Assembly (NCBI RefSeq): GCF_018860245.1
Contig: NZ_JAHKPD010000025.1
Location: 1 to 64,000, forward strand
Reading direction: 5' to 3'
From: Pseudotamlana agarivorans
Lineage (GTDB): Bacteria; Bacteroidota; Bacteroidia; Flavobacteriales; Flavobacteriaceae
Length of the DNA stretch: 64,000 nt
The notes under the pieces were generated by a model. It was given only the letters and a program-made list of their open reading frames with translations. It did not search any database and had not been told where the DNA came from. Of this stretch, positions 16,718-25,972 are shown one piece after another. Both the position numbers and the translations under genes were made by a program. Positions within the stretch are counted from its first letter, which is position 1. Each line of letters starts with the position of its first letter.

Positions 16718-16803
16718 GTTATTACGCAAAGTTTCACAGAGGTAACACAGAGTTTCGCTGAGGAAATTTTCAAACACTGATTTCCACTGATTTTTTTTCA
16801 GGG

Positions 16804-17179
16804 TTCGCTAGTTCGAGTTTGTAACTCGGACTTTCACAGTTATCCCACACACAGCAAATTTATGTCTATTTCTTTTTCTTGACGGCACTCGTTGAAAACG
16901 AGCGCTAACAGGGTAGTTTTTAGCGTTTACTCAGCTTTATGAATGTCTGAGTTACAATCTCAAACTAGAAAATTACGTATAGAATCTATGAAAGTCTGTG
17001 TAATCTGTGTCTAAAATAATTCTTTGTGATTTTTCTTGAAATCTCAGCGAAGTTCTGTACATCAATAATTTTATTTCTCGCAGAGACGTAAAAACACAAA
17101 GGTTCATTACTTGAAAAACTTGAGACTTCTATTACAAATAATATTATGAAAGTCCGAGTTACAAACTCGAACTAGCGAA
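16804..17179. repeat. REP-like palindrome cluster with a 33-bp perfect inverted repeat
   Basis: Arm 1 (16804-16836) and arm 2 (17147-17179) are perfect inverted copies, 310 nt apart. Each arm contains the small hairpin CGAGTT-TGT-AACTCG. A decayed copy of arm 2 with its right flank lies at about 16937-17018 in the same orientation as arm 2. Another hairpin, CTCGTT-GAA-AACGAG, is at 16888-16902. Strings such as TCTGTGTAATCTGTGTCTAAAATAA and CAGAGTTTCGCTGAGG repeat in the flanks (16718-16790, 17195-17270). There is no open frame. This looks like a REP/BIME-type element; no partner transposase is in the window. Confidence 0.75.
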
Positions 17180-17292
17180 TTACGTATAGAATCTGTGTAA
17201 TCTGTGTCTAAAATAACTCCTCAGCGAAACTCTGTGTAATCCTCTGTAAATCTCAACGTAATAACAAAAAAACCTAAATAGATAGTAAAAAC

Positions 17293-17324
17293 AAAAAAGC
17301 TCCACTATTTCTAGTGAAGCTTTT
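17293..17324 (-). terminator. Terminator after tRNA-Arg
   Basis: On the minus strand AAAAGCTTCACTA-GAAA-TAGTGGAGCTTTT forms a 13-bp stem with one T-G pair and a T-rich 3' end, immediately after the tRNA. Confidence 0.8.
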
Positions 17325-17326
17325 CG

Positions 17327-17400
17327 TGAGCCCTTCAGGATTCGAACCTGAGACCGCCTCCTTAGAAGGGAGGTGCTCTATCCAGCTGAGCTAAGAGCCC
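17327..17400 (-). tRNA. tRNA-Arg (anticodon TCT)
   Basis: A 74-nt cloverleaf on the minus strand: acceptor GGGCTCT/AGGGCTC-like pairing with discriminator A, D-arm GCTC..GAGC, anticodon stem CCTCC/GGAGG with loop CTTCTAA (anticodon TCT), T-arm CTCAGGTTCGAATCCTGA. CCA is not encoded. Confidence 0.96.
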
Positions 17401-17430
17401 TAAAGAAAATCATTTTTGATTTCCGGTGTG

Positions 17431-17438
17431 CAAATATA
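17431..17438 (-). promoter_or_regulatory. -7 box of tRNA-Arg
   Basis: TATATTTG on the minus strand, 31 nt upstream of the tRNA 5' end; a TTG lies 21 nt further upstream, slightly long for the consensus. Confidence 0.6.
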
Positions 17439-17551
17439 AAAATTAACTACATACCTAACCAAAAAAAAGATGATAATTTTTATTAAAAAAACATATTTCA
17501 GATAAACAGCTTGATTTGCTGAGACTTAAATTATGTTTAATTCAGTGCCTT

Positions 17552-19180
17552 CTACCAAAATAACGCATACAACACGGTTAAAATGATACAAACTACAAAG
17601 GAACCTATATTAAATAACGGTGAAGTTTTGAACAACTCCTTTGATATCTCAATACCCTTAGGATCATCTGCCCCTTTATTCTGCATGTAACTTAATAGCA
17701 TAATAATAGCCATAGTTAATAATGCCGTTATCCCCATTTGATGCATCCAAGGTTCTAACATTGGAATTGGTAAAAACTTAAGGGCTAAGGCAATTGGAAT
17801 TGATGCTACTGCACCCCAGATAGCTGCATTATTTGTTGTTTTCTTCCAGAATAGCCCCAACATAAATACTGCTAAAATACCCGGACTTACAATACCCGTG
17901 TATTCTTGAATAAATTGAAAAGCTTGATCGATACCTCCTAATAACGGTGCCACAATCACCGCTATAATTAACGCCACAGCACCAGATATACGGCCCACGT
18001 TTACTGTAGCCTTATCGGTTGCATTTTTATTAATGTATTGTTTATAAATATCCATGGTAAATATGGTCGAAGTAGAATTTAACATTGATGCTAAAGAAGA
18101 CACCACTGCAGCCGCTAATGCCGCAAAAGCAACACCTTTAAGACCTACAGGTAAAAACTGCAATAACCAAGGGTACGCTTTATCCGCTTGTTCTGCAGAC
18201 GGTACATTTAACATACCTACTTCTCCTAAATTAGCCATAATAGCAGGATCGTTAACCATTACATAGGCTGCAATACCTGGTATCACAACAATTAATGGAA
18301 TGATTAACTTTAAAAATGCCGCCAACAGAATACCCTTTTGAGATTCTTTTAAAGATTTTGCTGCTAAAGTACGTTGGATGATATATTGGTTGAACCCCCA
18401 GTAGTACAGGTTAGCAACCCAAAGACCACCAACTAACACCCAAATACCAGGTAGGTTGTTATAATTATCGTTTGTTTCATCAAGAATCATATGGAAATTT
18501 TCTGGTGCTGCTTCCCAAACTTTAGAAAAACCTGCTAACATGCCTTCCCCTCCTGAAACTGTATTTAAGGCCAAATAAGTGGTTGCCAACCCACCCAATA
18601 CTAAGAATACCACCTGAATAACGTCTGTCCATGCTACGGCAGATAATCCGCCATATAAAGAATAGGCTGCTGCAAATAATGCTAAACCAATAATAGCATA
18701 CATCATATCAACACCCATAATGGTTTCAATGGCTAAACCGCCTAAATAAAGCACAGAAGCTAAGTTCACAAAAATGTATAATCCTAGCCAGAATACTGCC
18801 AAAATGGTTTTTAAGTTTGTTGAGAATCGTTTTTCAACAAATTCGGGAATGGTATAAAGTCCCTTTTCAATAAAAATGGGTAAAAAGTACTTACCCACAA
18901 TAATTAAGGTTAATGCTGCCATCCACTCGTAGGAAGCAATCGCAATACCGAGTGCAAATCCAGACCCAGACATACCAATAAATTGTTCTGCTGAAATATT
19001 TGCTGCAATTAATGAGGTACCTATAGCCCACCATGGTAGTGACTTACTTGCCAAAAAGTAATCTTCGGCGTTTTTTTGGTGTCCTTTCTTATCTCTTGAT
19101 ACCCAAAGCCCTACACCTAAGATTAAAATCGCATAGGCAATAAAGACTACATAGTCCCAGAAATCAAATCCTGCTGTCAT
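17552..19180 (-). CDS. Sodium:solute symporter (SSS family), probable Na+/galactose transporter
   Basis: A 542-residue inner-membrane protein with 13-14 hydrophobic helices. SSS-family marks include DYFLASKSLPWWAIGTSLIAANISAEQFIGMSG (helix 2 and the sodium site region), YTIPEFVEKRF, AAAYSLYGGLSAVAWTDVIQ and the SSLASMLNSTSTIFTMDIY stretch near helix 8. The overall form is that of SGLT/vSGLT-type sugar symporters. It is divergent from the regulator-galM-galK-galT operon, which makes galactose (or a galactoside) the likely substrate; that step is inference from context. A TATATTTG box lies at 19212-19219. Confidence 0.88.
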   Translation of the reverse strand: MTAGFDFWDYVVFIAYAILILGVGLWVSRDKKGHQKNAEDYFLASKSLPWWAIGTSLIAANISAEQFIGMSGSGFALGIAIASYEWMAALTLIIVGKYFLPIFIEKGLYTIPEFVEKRFSTNLKTILAVFWLGLYIFVNLASVLYLGGLAIETIMGVDMMYAIIGLALFAAAYSLYGGLSAVAWTDVIQVVFLVLGGLATTYLALNTVSGGEGMLAGFSKVWEAAPENFHMILDETNDNYNNLPGIWVLVGGLWVANLYYWGFNQYIIQRTLAAKSLKESQKGILLAAFLKLIIPLIVVIPGIAAYVMVNDPAIMANLGEVGMLNVPSAEQADKAYPWLLQFLPVGLKGVAFAALAAAVVSSLASMLNSTSTIFTMDIYKQYINKNATDKATVNVGRISGAVALIIAVIVAPLLGGIDQAFQFIQEYTGIVSPGILAVFMLGLFWKKTTNNAAIWGAVASIPIALALKFLPIPMLEPWMHQMGITALLTMAIIMLLSYMQNKGADDPKGIEISKELFKTSPLFNIGSFVVCIILTVLYALFW

Positions 19181-19211
19181 AATTAGTTAGTTTATTTAGT
19201 TAAGTTAATTC

Positions 19212-19219
19212 CAAATATA
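19212..19219 (-). promoter_or_regulatory. -7 box of the symporter gene
   Basis: TATATTTG on the minus strand, 31 nt before the symporter ATG; no good TTG at -33. Confidence 0.55.
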
Positions 19220-19263
19220 GAGATTAATTTATAATAATCTTAAATTTTACTAAAAAAAACCAA

Positions 19264-19306
19264 CTAGTAGGGTCTAGTATGTTTTGTGGATTTTTTTATA
19301 TATTTG
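19264..19306 (+). promoter_or_regulatory. Promoter and candidate operator of the gal regulator operon
   Basis: TATATTTG at 19299-19306 is the likely -7 box, ten nt before the ATG at 19316. Just upstream, CTAGTA occurs twice (19264-19269 and 19274-19279), exactly 10 bp apart, one helical turn. No TTG is found at the -33 site. The repeat is a candidate binding site for the adjacent GntR-type regulator; this is inference. Confidence 0.45.
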
Positions 19307-19315
19307 CCGAACACT

Positions 19316-20308
19316 ATGATTCAAATTAAAAAAAATACAGGCATCCCAATATACAAGCAAATCATTCATGCTATTGAAGCAGCTATTGCTCAAGGGGTAT
19401 TAAAAAAAGGAGACCAGTTACTTTCTATTAACAATATTAAGTCAACACACAAATTATCACGAGACACCGTTTTAATGGCGTATAACGACCTGAAAAACAG
19501 AGGCATTATTCAATCGGTAGTTGGAAAAGGTTACTTTGTAGCTAGTGAACATGTTAATATTCAGCAAAAGGTATTTTTACTTTTTGACGAGCTAAATACA
19601 TTTAAAGAAGACCTCTATAATGCTTTTTTAAATCGTTTGGGACAACAGGCCGAAGTTGATATTTTCTTCCATCATTTTAATGAAAAAATTTTCAGTAAAC
19701 TTATTAATGACCACGCTGGTGACTATAATCATTATGTGATTATGCCAGCGAACCTAGAAAACACCACTGAAATAATTGAAACCCTTCCTAAAGATCAAGT
19801 GTATATTCTAGATCAGTTGCATGACGAATTATCAAACTACCCAGCTATCTATCAGGATTTTGAAAATGACATTTTCAACAGCCTCACTAAAGCGGAGCAT
19901 CTCATAAAAAAGTATAGTCGTATGGTTTTAGTTTTTGATTTTAAAAAACAACCTGAAGGCATGCGTAAAGGCTTTGTCAAATTTTGCGAAAAACAGAAAA
20001 TGGCTTATGAAGTGACACCACATTTTCAAGCTGAAACTTTAGAAAAAGACACCATATATATTACACCCGATGATCGCAGTTTACTGAGTCTGATTAAAAG
20101 CTCTAAAAGTCAGAACTTAAAATTATCAAAAGACATCGGTTTAATCTCATACAACGAAACTCTTTTAAAGGAAGTTGTCGAGGGCGGCATCACCACCATT
20201 TCAACCGATTTTAATTTTATGGGTAATCGGTTGGCCGAAATGATTTTAAATAAAGAACAGATTAAGTTAAAAAACCCAAACAACATCATTATTAGAAACT
20301 CATTATAA
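19316..20308 (+). CDS. GntR-type wHTH / LacI-type sugar-binding hybrid regulator
   Basis: A 330-residue transcription factor. The N-terminal 70 residues are a GntR winged helix (IPIYKQIIHAIEAAIAQGVLKKGDQLLSI, LSRDTVLMAYNDLKNRGIIQSVVGKGYFV); the rest is a periplasmic-binding-protein-like effector domain of the LacI type (VFLLFDEL, KDIGLISYNETLLKEVVEGGITTISTDFNFMGNRLAEMIL). The AraR regulator of Bacillus has the same hybrid plan. It heads galM-galK-galT and is divergent from the symporter, so it probably responds to galactose or a derivative. The start at 19316 is preferred to an upstream TTG (19286), which lies in the promoter. Confidence 0.87.
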   Translation: MIQIKKNTGIPIYKQIIHAIEAAIAQGVLKKGDQLLSINNIKSTHKLSRDTVLMAYNDLKNRGIIQSVVGKGYFVASEHVNIQQKVFLLFDELNTFKEDLYNAFLNRLGQQAEVDIFFHHFNEKIFSKLINDHAGDYNHYVIMPANLENTTEIIETLPKDQVYILDQLHDELSNYPAIYQDFENDIFNSLTKAEHLIKKYSRMVLVFDFKKQPEGMRKGFVKFCEKQKMAYEVTPHFQAETLEKDTIYITPDDRSLLSLIKSSKSQNLKLSKDIGLISYNETLLKEVVEGGITTISTDFNFMGNRLAEMILNKEQIKLKNPNNIIIRNSL

Positions 20309-20320
20309 AACGACCAACCC

Positions 20321-21211
20321 ATGTACCAGATTAGACATCATAAAGCCGCTCATATTTTAGAAATTGAAAATAAAGCATCTGCAATCTCTGCTAAAATTCA
20401 GCTTAACGAAGGGGCTTCACTGCAGGAATATACTTTTAATAATTTACTAATAATTAAAAATTTAGAGCCATTAAGCTATCAGAACACCTATGCCTCGGCT
20501 ATCCTTTTTCCTTTTGCAAATAGAATAAAGGATGGTAACTATACCTTTAATGGCAAAACTTATCAGTTTCCTATTAATCAAAAGGAAGAAAACAATGCGC
20601 TGCATGGGTTAATTTTCAACAAAACATTTAAAATTTCGGAAACCGAAGCGTTAGTAGATACGGCCTCAGTAACACTAGAATACACAGAAAAAGGAGACTC
20701 TCAAGGTTTCCCTTACCCCTACCATGTTTCCATTAAATACACCTTTACAAAAACAGGTCTAAGCTTAAGTTTTTCTGCTAAAAACACGAGTAACGAAGCT
20801 TTTCCTTTTACCGTAGGCTGGCATCCTTATTTTGCTTCTGAAAATTTATATGAAAGCACCCTTCAATTTGACAGTAGTAATAAGTTGATTATTGGTGATA
20901 GAAATATTGGTACAGGAATAAAAGCCAACGATACCCCTGAGGGTTTTCAAATAAAAGATCAACAGCTTGATGATTGTTGGGTTCTTAATCAGGATAAAGT
21001 GGTATTTACAACACCTCAATACAAATTACAGTGCTCTTCAAACGTTGAAGGCAATTTTTTACAGGCCTATACCCCCCCTTTAGAAAACATAATAGCAATT
21101 GAACCTACCACTGGAGTATCCAATAGTTTTAACAACAAAATAGGCCTTCAAGTATTAGACCCGGGAAACACCTATAATATCGCTTGGAACTTAAAGATAA
21201 ACCACATCTAA
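20321..21211 (+). CDS. galM: Aldose 1-epimerase (galactose mutarotase)
   Basis: Interconverts alpha and beta galactose so that galactokinase can use it. The 296-residue protein shows the family path: ASAILFPFANRIKDGNYTFNGKTYQFP, the catalytic-His region NALHGLIFN, VGWHPYF with the second conserved His, and the C-terminal IAIEPTTGVSNSFNN containing the catalytic Glu. It starts 12 nt after the regulator stop and is ten nt before galK, so it is operonic. Confidence 0.92.
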   Translation: MYQIRHHKAAHILEIENKASAISAKIQLNEGASLQEYTFNNLLIIKNLEPLSYQNTYASAILFPFANRIKDGNYTFNGKTYQFPINQKEENNALHGLIFNKTFKISETEALVDTASVTLEYTEKGDSQGFPYPYHVSIKYTFTKTGLSLSFSAKNTSNEAFPFTVGWHPYFASENLYESTLQFDSSNKLIIGDRNIGTGIKANDTPEGFQIKDQQLDDCWVLNQDKVVFTTPQYKLQCSSNVEGNFLQAYTPPLENIIAIEPTTGVSNSFNNKIGLQVLDPGNTYNIAWNLKINHI

Positions 21212-21221
21212 ACACACTACA

Positions 21222-22370
21222 ATGAACAAAACACTAATTAATGATGTAAAAAAAGCATACATCGACACCTTTAAGGAAGCCCCTTTACTGGTGTTTTCAC
21301 CTGGGCGTATAAATATTATTGGCGAACATACCGATTATAACGATGGTTTTGTTTTTCCAGCAGCCGTCAATAAAGGGATTGCAGCAGCCATTCAAAAAAG
21401 TAACTCAAACGTTTCTACAGCCTATGCTTTAGATAAAAACAGTAAGATTGAATTTCAGCTTGATCGCATACAACCTTCAAAAGAAGGCAGTTGGCAAAAC
21501 TATATTTTTGGTGTTGTGGCCGAAATCCAAAACAGAAACAAAACTTTAGAAAACTTTAATATTGTTTTTAAAGGTGATATTCCCGGAGGCGCAGGCATGT
21601 CTTCTTCGGCAGCCTTAGAGAACTCGGTAGTTTTCGGATTAAACGAACTCTTCGACTTAGAACTTTCTAAGGAGGACATGATTTTTATTTCGCAGAAAGC
21701 AGAGCACAATTATGTTGGTGTTAATTGCGGTATCATGGACCAATACGCTAGCATGTTTGGTATTAAAGACAACGCCTTGCATTTAGATTGCAGAAGCATT
21801 CAAGCGAAACCCTATAAGATTGATTTTAAAGATCATCAATTAATGCTCATCAACACAAACGTAAAACACAGTTTGTCTGATAGTGCTTATAACGACCGTC
21901 GTTCGGCTTGTGAAAATATTTCAGAATTGCTAGACATTAAAGCTTTAAGAGACGCTTCTGAAGCGGATTTAGAACGCATTAAAGATCAGGTTACGCCTGA
22001 AAATTTTCAAAAAGCATTGTTTGTGATTCAGGAGAACAAAAGAACCAAAGAAGCCGCTAAAGCCATTGAGAATCATGACTTAGAAACCCTTGGGGAATTA
22101 ATTTACGCTTCACACCACGGATTGCAGCACCAATACAAAGTAAGCTGTGAAGAATTAGATTTTCTAGTAGATCAAGCAAAAGCCAATAATCATGTTTTAG
22201 GTTCCAGAATGATGGGTGGCGGTTTTGGTGGTTGCACCATTAATTTAGTAGCAAAATCTGAAGCTAAGGCTTTTTCCGAAAAGGCTTCTTTAGCCTATAA
22301 ACAGGAATTCAACAAAGATTGTTCGGTGTATTTTATTGAACTGTCTCAGGGCACGCATCGCGTCGAATAA
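21222..22370 (+). CDS. galK: Galactokinase
   Basis: GHMP-family kinase forming galactose-1-phosphate. The 382-residue protein has the galactokinase signature FSPGRINIIGEHTDYNDGFVFP near the start, the phosphate loop GGAGMSSSAALENSV, GVNCGIMDQYASMFG with the catalytic Asp, and the C-terminal GSRMMGGGFGGCTINLV. Length fits the family. It lies between galM and galT in a tight operon. Confidence 0.96.
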   Translation: MNKTLINDVKKAYIDTFKEAPLLVFSPGRINIIGEHTDYNDGFVFPAAVNKGIAAAIQKSNSNVSTAYALDKNSKIEFQLDRIQPSKEGSWQNYIFGVVAEIQNRNKTLENFNIVFKGDIPGGAGMSSSAALENSVVFGLNELFDLELSKEDMIFISQKAEHNYVGVNCGIMDQYASMFGIKDNALHLDCRSIQAKPYKIDFKDHQLMLINTNVKHSLSDSAYNDRRSACENISELLDIKALRDASEADLERIKDQVTPENFQKALFVIQENKRTKEAAKAIENHDLETLGELIYASHHGLQHQYKVSCEELDFLVDQAKANNHVLGSRMMGGGFGGCTINLVAKSEAKAFSEKASLAYKQEFNKDCSVYFIELSQGTHRVE

Positions 22371-22388
22371 AATCATATTTCTATTAAA

Positions 22389-23411
22389 ATGAAAAATACA
22401 GACTTACAAGATTACTCGCATAAACGCTTTAATATACTAACTGGTGAATGGGTTTTGGTTTCTCCTCACCGCGCTAAGCGTCCGTGGCAAGGTCAAAATG
22501 AAGCGGTTTCTAATGAAAAACGCCCAACCTATGATGAATCCTGCTATTTATGTGCCGGAAACACCAGGATTAATGGTGAAGTGAACCCTGATTACACAGA
22601 CGTTTTTGTTTTCACCAATGATTTTGCCGCACTCCAAAAAGATTCAAAAACTTTTAATATGAACGACGGCTTATTGGTGGCACAAAGCGAAACCGGTATT
22701 TGTAAGGTGATTTGCTTTAGTCCAGACCACTCCAAGAGTTTAGCTGATATGACTCCTACTGAAATTCAGAAAGTGGTTTTTGCATGGCAAAAGGAATTTA
22801 AAGATTTAGCCGAAAAACCAAACATCAATTACGTTCAAATATTTGAAAACAAAGGTGCCGTGATGGGCTGTAGCAATCCGCACCCACATGGTCAAATTTG
22901 GAGCCAGTCTACGCTTCCTAATGAAGTCGATAAGAAAAACACCCAGCAACTTAAATATTACAACGAAAACAAGCGCAGTTTGTTAGGGGATTATTTAGCC
23001 CAAGAGCTCGAAAAGCAAGAACGCATCATTTTTGAGAATGATGGTTTTGTGGTTTTAGTGCCGTTCTGGGCCGTTTGGCCTTTTGAAACTATGATTGTTC
23101 CTAAAAGACCACAGACTAACATCCTTGACATGAACGACCAAGAAACCTTACAATATGCCGAAGCTATCGCAGTAATCACCAAAGCTTACGACAAACTGTT
23201 TATGACGTCGTTCCCCTATTCTAGCGGAATTCACCAATCGCCAACCGATGGCAATGACAACAAACACTGGCATTGGCACATGAGTTTTTATCCGCCACTT
23301 TTAAGAAGTGCTACCGTTAAAAAATTCATGGTGGGTTACGAAATGTTCGGTTCACCACAACGTGATATTACCGCCGAAACTGCAGTAAAAATGATTCGCG
23401 CGTTATTATAA
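22389..23411 (+). CDS. galT: Galactose-1-phosphate uridylyltransferase
   Basis: HIT-superfamily enzyme that swaps UMP between UDP-glucose and galactose-1-phosphate. The 340-residue protein has Cys52 and Cys55 (YLC in a CxxC zinc site), the GAVMGCSNPHPHGQIWSQS active site with the nucleophilic His in HPHGQ (H165, H167), and the C-terminal HWHWHMSFYPPLLRS block. Last gene of the regulator-galM-galK-galT operon, followed by a terminator. No galE is in the window. Confidence 0.96.
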   Translation: MKNTDLQDYSHKRFNILTGEWVLVSPHRAKRPWQGQNEAVSNEKRPTYDESCYLCAGNTRINGEVNPDYTDVFVFTNDFAALQKDSKTFNMNDGLLVAQSETGICKVICFSPDHSKSLADMTPTEIQKVVFAWQKEFKDLAEKPNINYVQIFENKGAVMGCSNPHPHGQIWSQSTLPNEVDKKNTQQLKYYNENKRSLLGDYLAQELEKQERIIFENDGFVVLVPFWAVWPFETMIVPKRPQTNILDMNDQETLQYAEAIAVITKAYDKLFMTSFPYSSGIHQSPTDGNDNKHWHWHMSFYPPLLRSATVKKFMVGYEMFGSPQRDITAETAVKMIRALL

Positions 23412-23442
23412 AAATTCCACAACCACTTATTACTACTACTTT

Positions 23443-23475
23443 AAAACCCTTGATCTTAAAAACATCAAGGGTTTT
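23443..23475 (+). terminator. Terminator of the gal operon
   Basis: A 12-bp perfect stem (23443-23454 with 23464-23475, AAAACCCTTGAT/ATCAAGGGTTTT), nine-nt loop, T-rich 3' side, 31 nt after galT. Confidence 0.85.
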
Positions 23476-23584
23476 AATTTAACCATGTTAATTCTTCATT
23501 AAAACGCACGTTAAAGTCTCTTAATAAAATGCTTTCAAAAGTGATAAAGGACTTAATTTGAGCAACCAACCAATACTTATTATC

Positions 23585-24301
23585 GTGAAAAAGCTCAACT
23601 GGGTTCTATTGCTTTTACCTTTAACAACCCTATCTCAACAATTAAAGGGGAAAGTTTATGATAGTGAAACAACAGTAAAAGGCATTGTAGTTTATAATAT
23701 CAGTGATTATTCAAAAACTTTTACAGACGATGATGGCAACTTCATCATAAAAGCTTCAAAAAACGATACTTTATCCTTCCACTCGACTTTTCATTACAAA
23801 AAAATCATTGTTTTAAAAGAAGCCAATTTTAATCAGGTTATGGTTATTGAACTTCAAAAAACAGTGAATGCATTAAAGGAAGTATTAATTACTAATAACT
23901 ATAAAGATTTTAATGAAGCTAAAGCTGAAAAAACCTTAGCTGAAGAAATCACAAAAGACACCAAAGCGAATCCGCACTTATACGGTACCTACTCCAGCTA
24001 TGGTCTTGATTTTGTACGCTTGTATAAATTAGTATATAAACCTGAAAAGTCTAAAAATCAACCACAGGTTATTAATGCTAAAAATTTAGATTCACTTTTT
24101 CAACATGATGATTTGTTCAATAAAAAACTTTTATATGAAGACCTTAAAATCCCAGAAGAATTTTCGCAACAATTCTTCAATTACCTCGAAGCCCAAGCCA
24201 TAGATAAAAAATTGTTCTCGCCCTCCAATAAGCTTCTACTTTTGGATCAACTTATTATTTTCAGCAAATCCTATTTAAAAATACGAGAAGAAGCAAAGTA
24301 A
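23585..24301 (+). CDS. Secreted protein with carboxypeptidase-like regulatory domain
   Basis: A periplasmic or outer-membrane-associated protein of about 238 residues. The GTG at 23585 gives a standard signal peptide (MKKLNWVLLLLPLTTLSQ); a TTG at 23558 is an alternative. Residues following the signal (QLKGKVYDSETTVKGIVVYN.. TFTDDDGNFII) form the CarboxypepD_reg-like beta-sandwich seen at the front of SusC proteins and in stand-alone Bacteroidota proteins. The rest is a charged helical region. Function unknown. It is 91 nt upstream of the beta-helix lipoprotein gene on the same strand. Confidence 0.75.
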   Translation: MKKLNWVLLLLPLTTLSQQLKGKVYDSETTVKGIVVYNISDYSKTFTDDDGNFIIKASKNDTLSFHSTFHYKKIIVLKEANFNQVMVIELQKTVNALKEVLITNNYKDFNEAKAEKTLAEEITKDTKANPHLYGTYSSYGLDFVRLYKLVYKPEKSKNQPQVINAKNLDSLFQHDDLFNKKLLYEDLKIPEEFSQQFFNYLEAQAIDKKLFSPSNKLLLLDQLIIFSKSYLKIREEAK

Positions 24302-24392
24302 AACTAGTGCTGATTTAGATAATTTACTGGATTTCATACTAAATCATAGCTTCAAAAGTTATATTTTTAGCCATCCAAAACTTAAGCTTTTA

Positions 24393-25964
24393 ATGAAACG
24401 CCATTTATATTTTTTTATCACTCTTGCTTTTTTAACCCTTTGGAGCTCTTGCCGGAAAGATTTTGAATTTTCGCCAAGCACTGGAAGGTTGCATTTTTCA
24501 AAGGACACTGTGTATTTGGACACCGTTTTTACGAATATTGGATCCAGTACTTATAATTTAAAGGTTTACAACCATAGTGACAATGACATTTCAATCCCTA
24601 CGGTTAGTCTTGCTTTAGGTGATGCTTCAAATTACAGATTAAGTGTTGATGGTATTGCTGGAAAAACCTTTCAAAACATAGAAGTACAGGCCAACGATAG
24701 CTTATTTATTTTTGTAGAATCTACTATAGATATTAATAGTCTGCCAAGTTTAGACGGCACTTTTCTATACACCGATCAAATTGAATTTGATGCCGGTTCA
24801 AACCTTCAAAAAGTGGAATTGGTGACTCTTGTTCAAGATGCCGTTTTTATTTATCCAGACCGTGATAACACGACGAAAATTATTGAAACTTTAAAATTAA
24901 ATATTGAAGGTGAAATTGTTGAAACCAATATTGAAGGCCGCGAACTTTTACCTACCGAACTCACTTTTACAAACCAAAAACCATACGTTATTTATGGGTT
25001 CGCTGCCGTTCCAGAAAATGAAACACTAACTATTGAAGCCGGAGCTCGTATACATTTTCATGAAAACTCTGGAATTATAGTCCTTAATGAAGCATCAATA
25101 AATGTAAATGGGGCCTACAGTAACGATCAAGATCTATTAGAAAACGAAGTTATTTTTGAAGGTGACCGTTTAGAACCAGAATTTTCTGAATTACCTGGCC
25201 AATGGAGTGCTATTTGGCTTTTTGATGGTAGTAAAAATAACAGTATCAATTATGCCACCATAAAGAATGCTACCGCCGGAATTATTAGTGATGGAAACCC
25301 GATAGGGGCAACCGATAAACTCATTATCACAAATAGTAAAATTTACAATTCTAGCAGTTATGGTATTTTAGGACGAAACACCTCTATTCTAGCCGAAAAT
25401 ATCGTTATAAATAATTCTGGCCTATCTTCTTTTGCAGGAGTTATTGGCGGAAAATACAATTTTACACACGCAACACTTGCGAACTATTGGAATTATGGCT
25501 TCAGACAATTTCCAACAGTTTTGCTAAATAATTACACCATTGACGAGGATGACACTATTATTATAGCCGATTTAACTGAAGCTAATTTTAATAATTGCAT
25601 TATTTATGGTGATGAAAATATTGAATTTATTCTTGATGAAGTTGAAGAAGACCAAGCTGATTTCAACTTTAAATTCACCAATTGCTTAGTTCGTTTTAAT
25701 GATAACAATGATGAATTTGAAGGTGAAAACTATGATTTTACAAACACCAATCATTATGAAAACATCATATTTAATGAAGATCCAAACTTTAAGGATAGTG
25801 ATTTAAACCAATTGCATATTGGTGATGAATCTGCAGCTATTAATGAGGGCAATGCGAGTTTTGCTTCACAAGTGCCTTTCGATGTTTTAAATGTGAGTAG
25901 AACAGCCGCTCCCGATTTAGGCGCCTACCAACATGTTACTTTTGAGGAGGATACAACACCATAA
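24393..25964 (+). CDS. Surface lipoprotein with right-handed beta-helix domain
   Basis: A 523-residue lipoprotein: signal peptide with lipobox LWSSC (Cys20). An N-terminal immunoglobulin-like region (about 30-150, DTVYLDTVFTNIGSSTYNLKVYNHS) precedes a pectate-lyase-like parallel beta-helix (about 195-480) with repeated Asn- and Ile-rich turns such as ITNSKIYNSSSYGILGRNTSILAENIVINN. The C-terminal AAPDLGAYQ motif is typical of such proteins in Bacteroidota. No enzyme motif is clear; it may bind or cleave polysaccharide at the cell surface. The flavodoxin-like gene follows eight nt downstream. Confidence 0.78.
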   Translation: MKRHLYFFITLAFLTLWSSCRKDFEFSPSTGRLHFSKDTVYLDTVFTNIGSSTYNLKVYNHSDNDISIPTVSLALGDASNYRLSVDGIAGKTFQNIEVQANDSLFIFVESTIDINSLPSLDGTFLYTDQIEFDAGSNLQKVELVTLVQDAVFIYPDRDNTTKIIETLKLNIEGEIVETNIEGRELLPTELTFTNQKPYVIYGFAAVPENETLTIEAGARIHFHENSGIIVLNEASINVNGAYSNDQDLLENEVIFEGDRLEPEFSELPGQWSAIWLFDGSKNNSINYATIKNATAGIISDGNPIGATDKLIITNSKIYNSSSYGILGRNTSILAENIVINNSGLSSFAGVIGGKYNFTHATLANYWNYGFRQFPTVLLNNYTIDEDDTIIIADLTEANFNNCIIYGDENIEFILDEVEEDQADFNFKFTNCLVRFNDNNDEFEGENYDFTNTNHYENIIFNEDPNFKDSDLNQLHIGDESAAINEGNASFASQVPFDVLNVSRTAAPDLGAYQHVTFEEDTTP

Positions 25965-25972
25965 TTCGTTTC

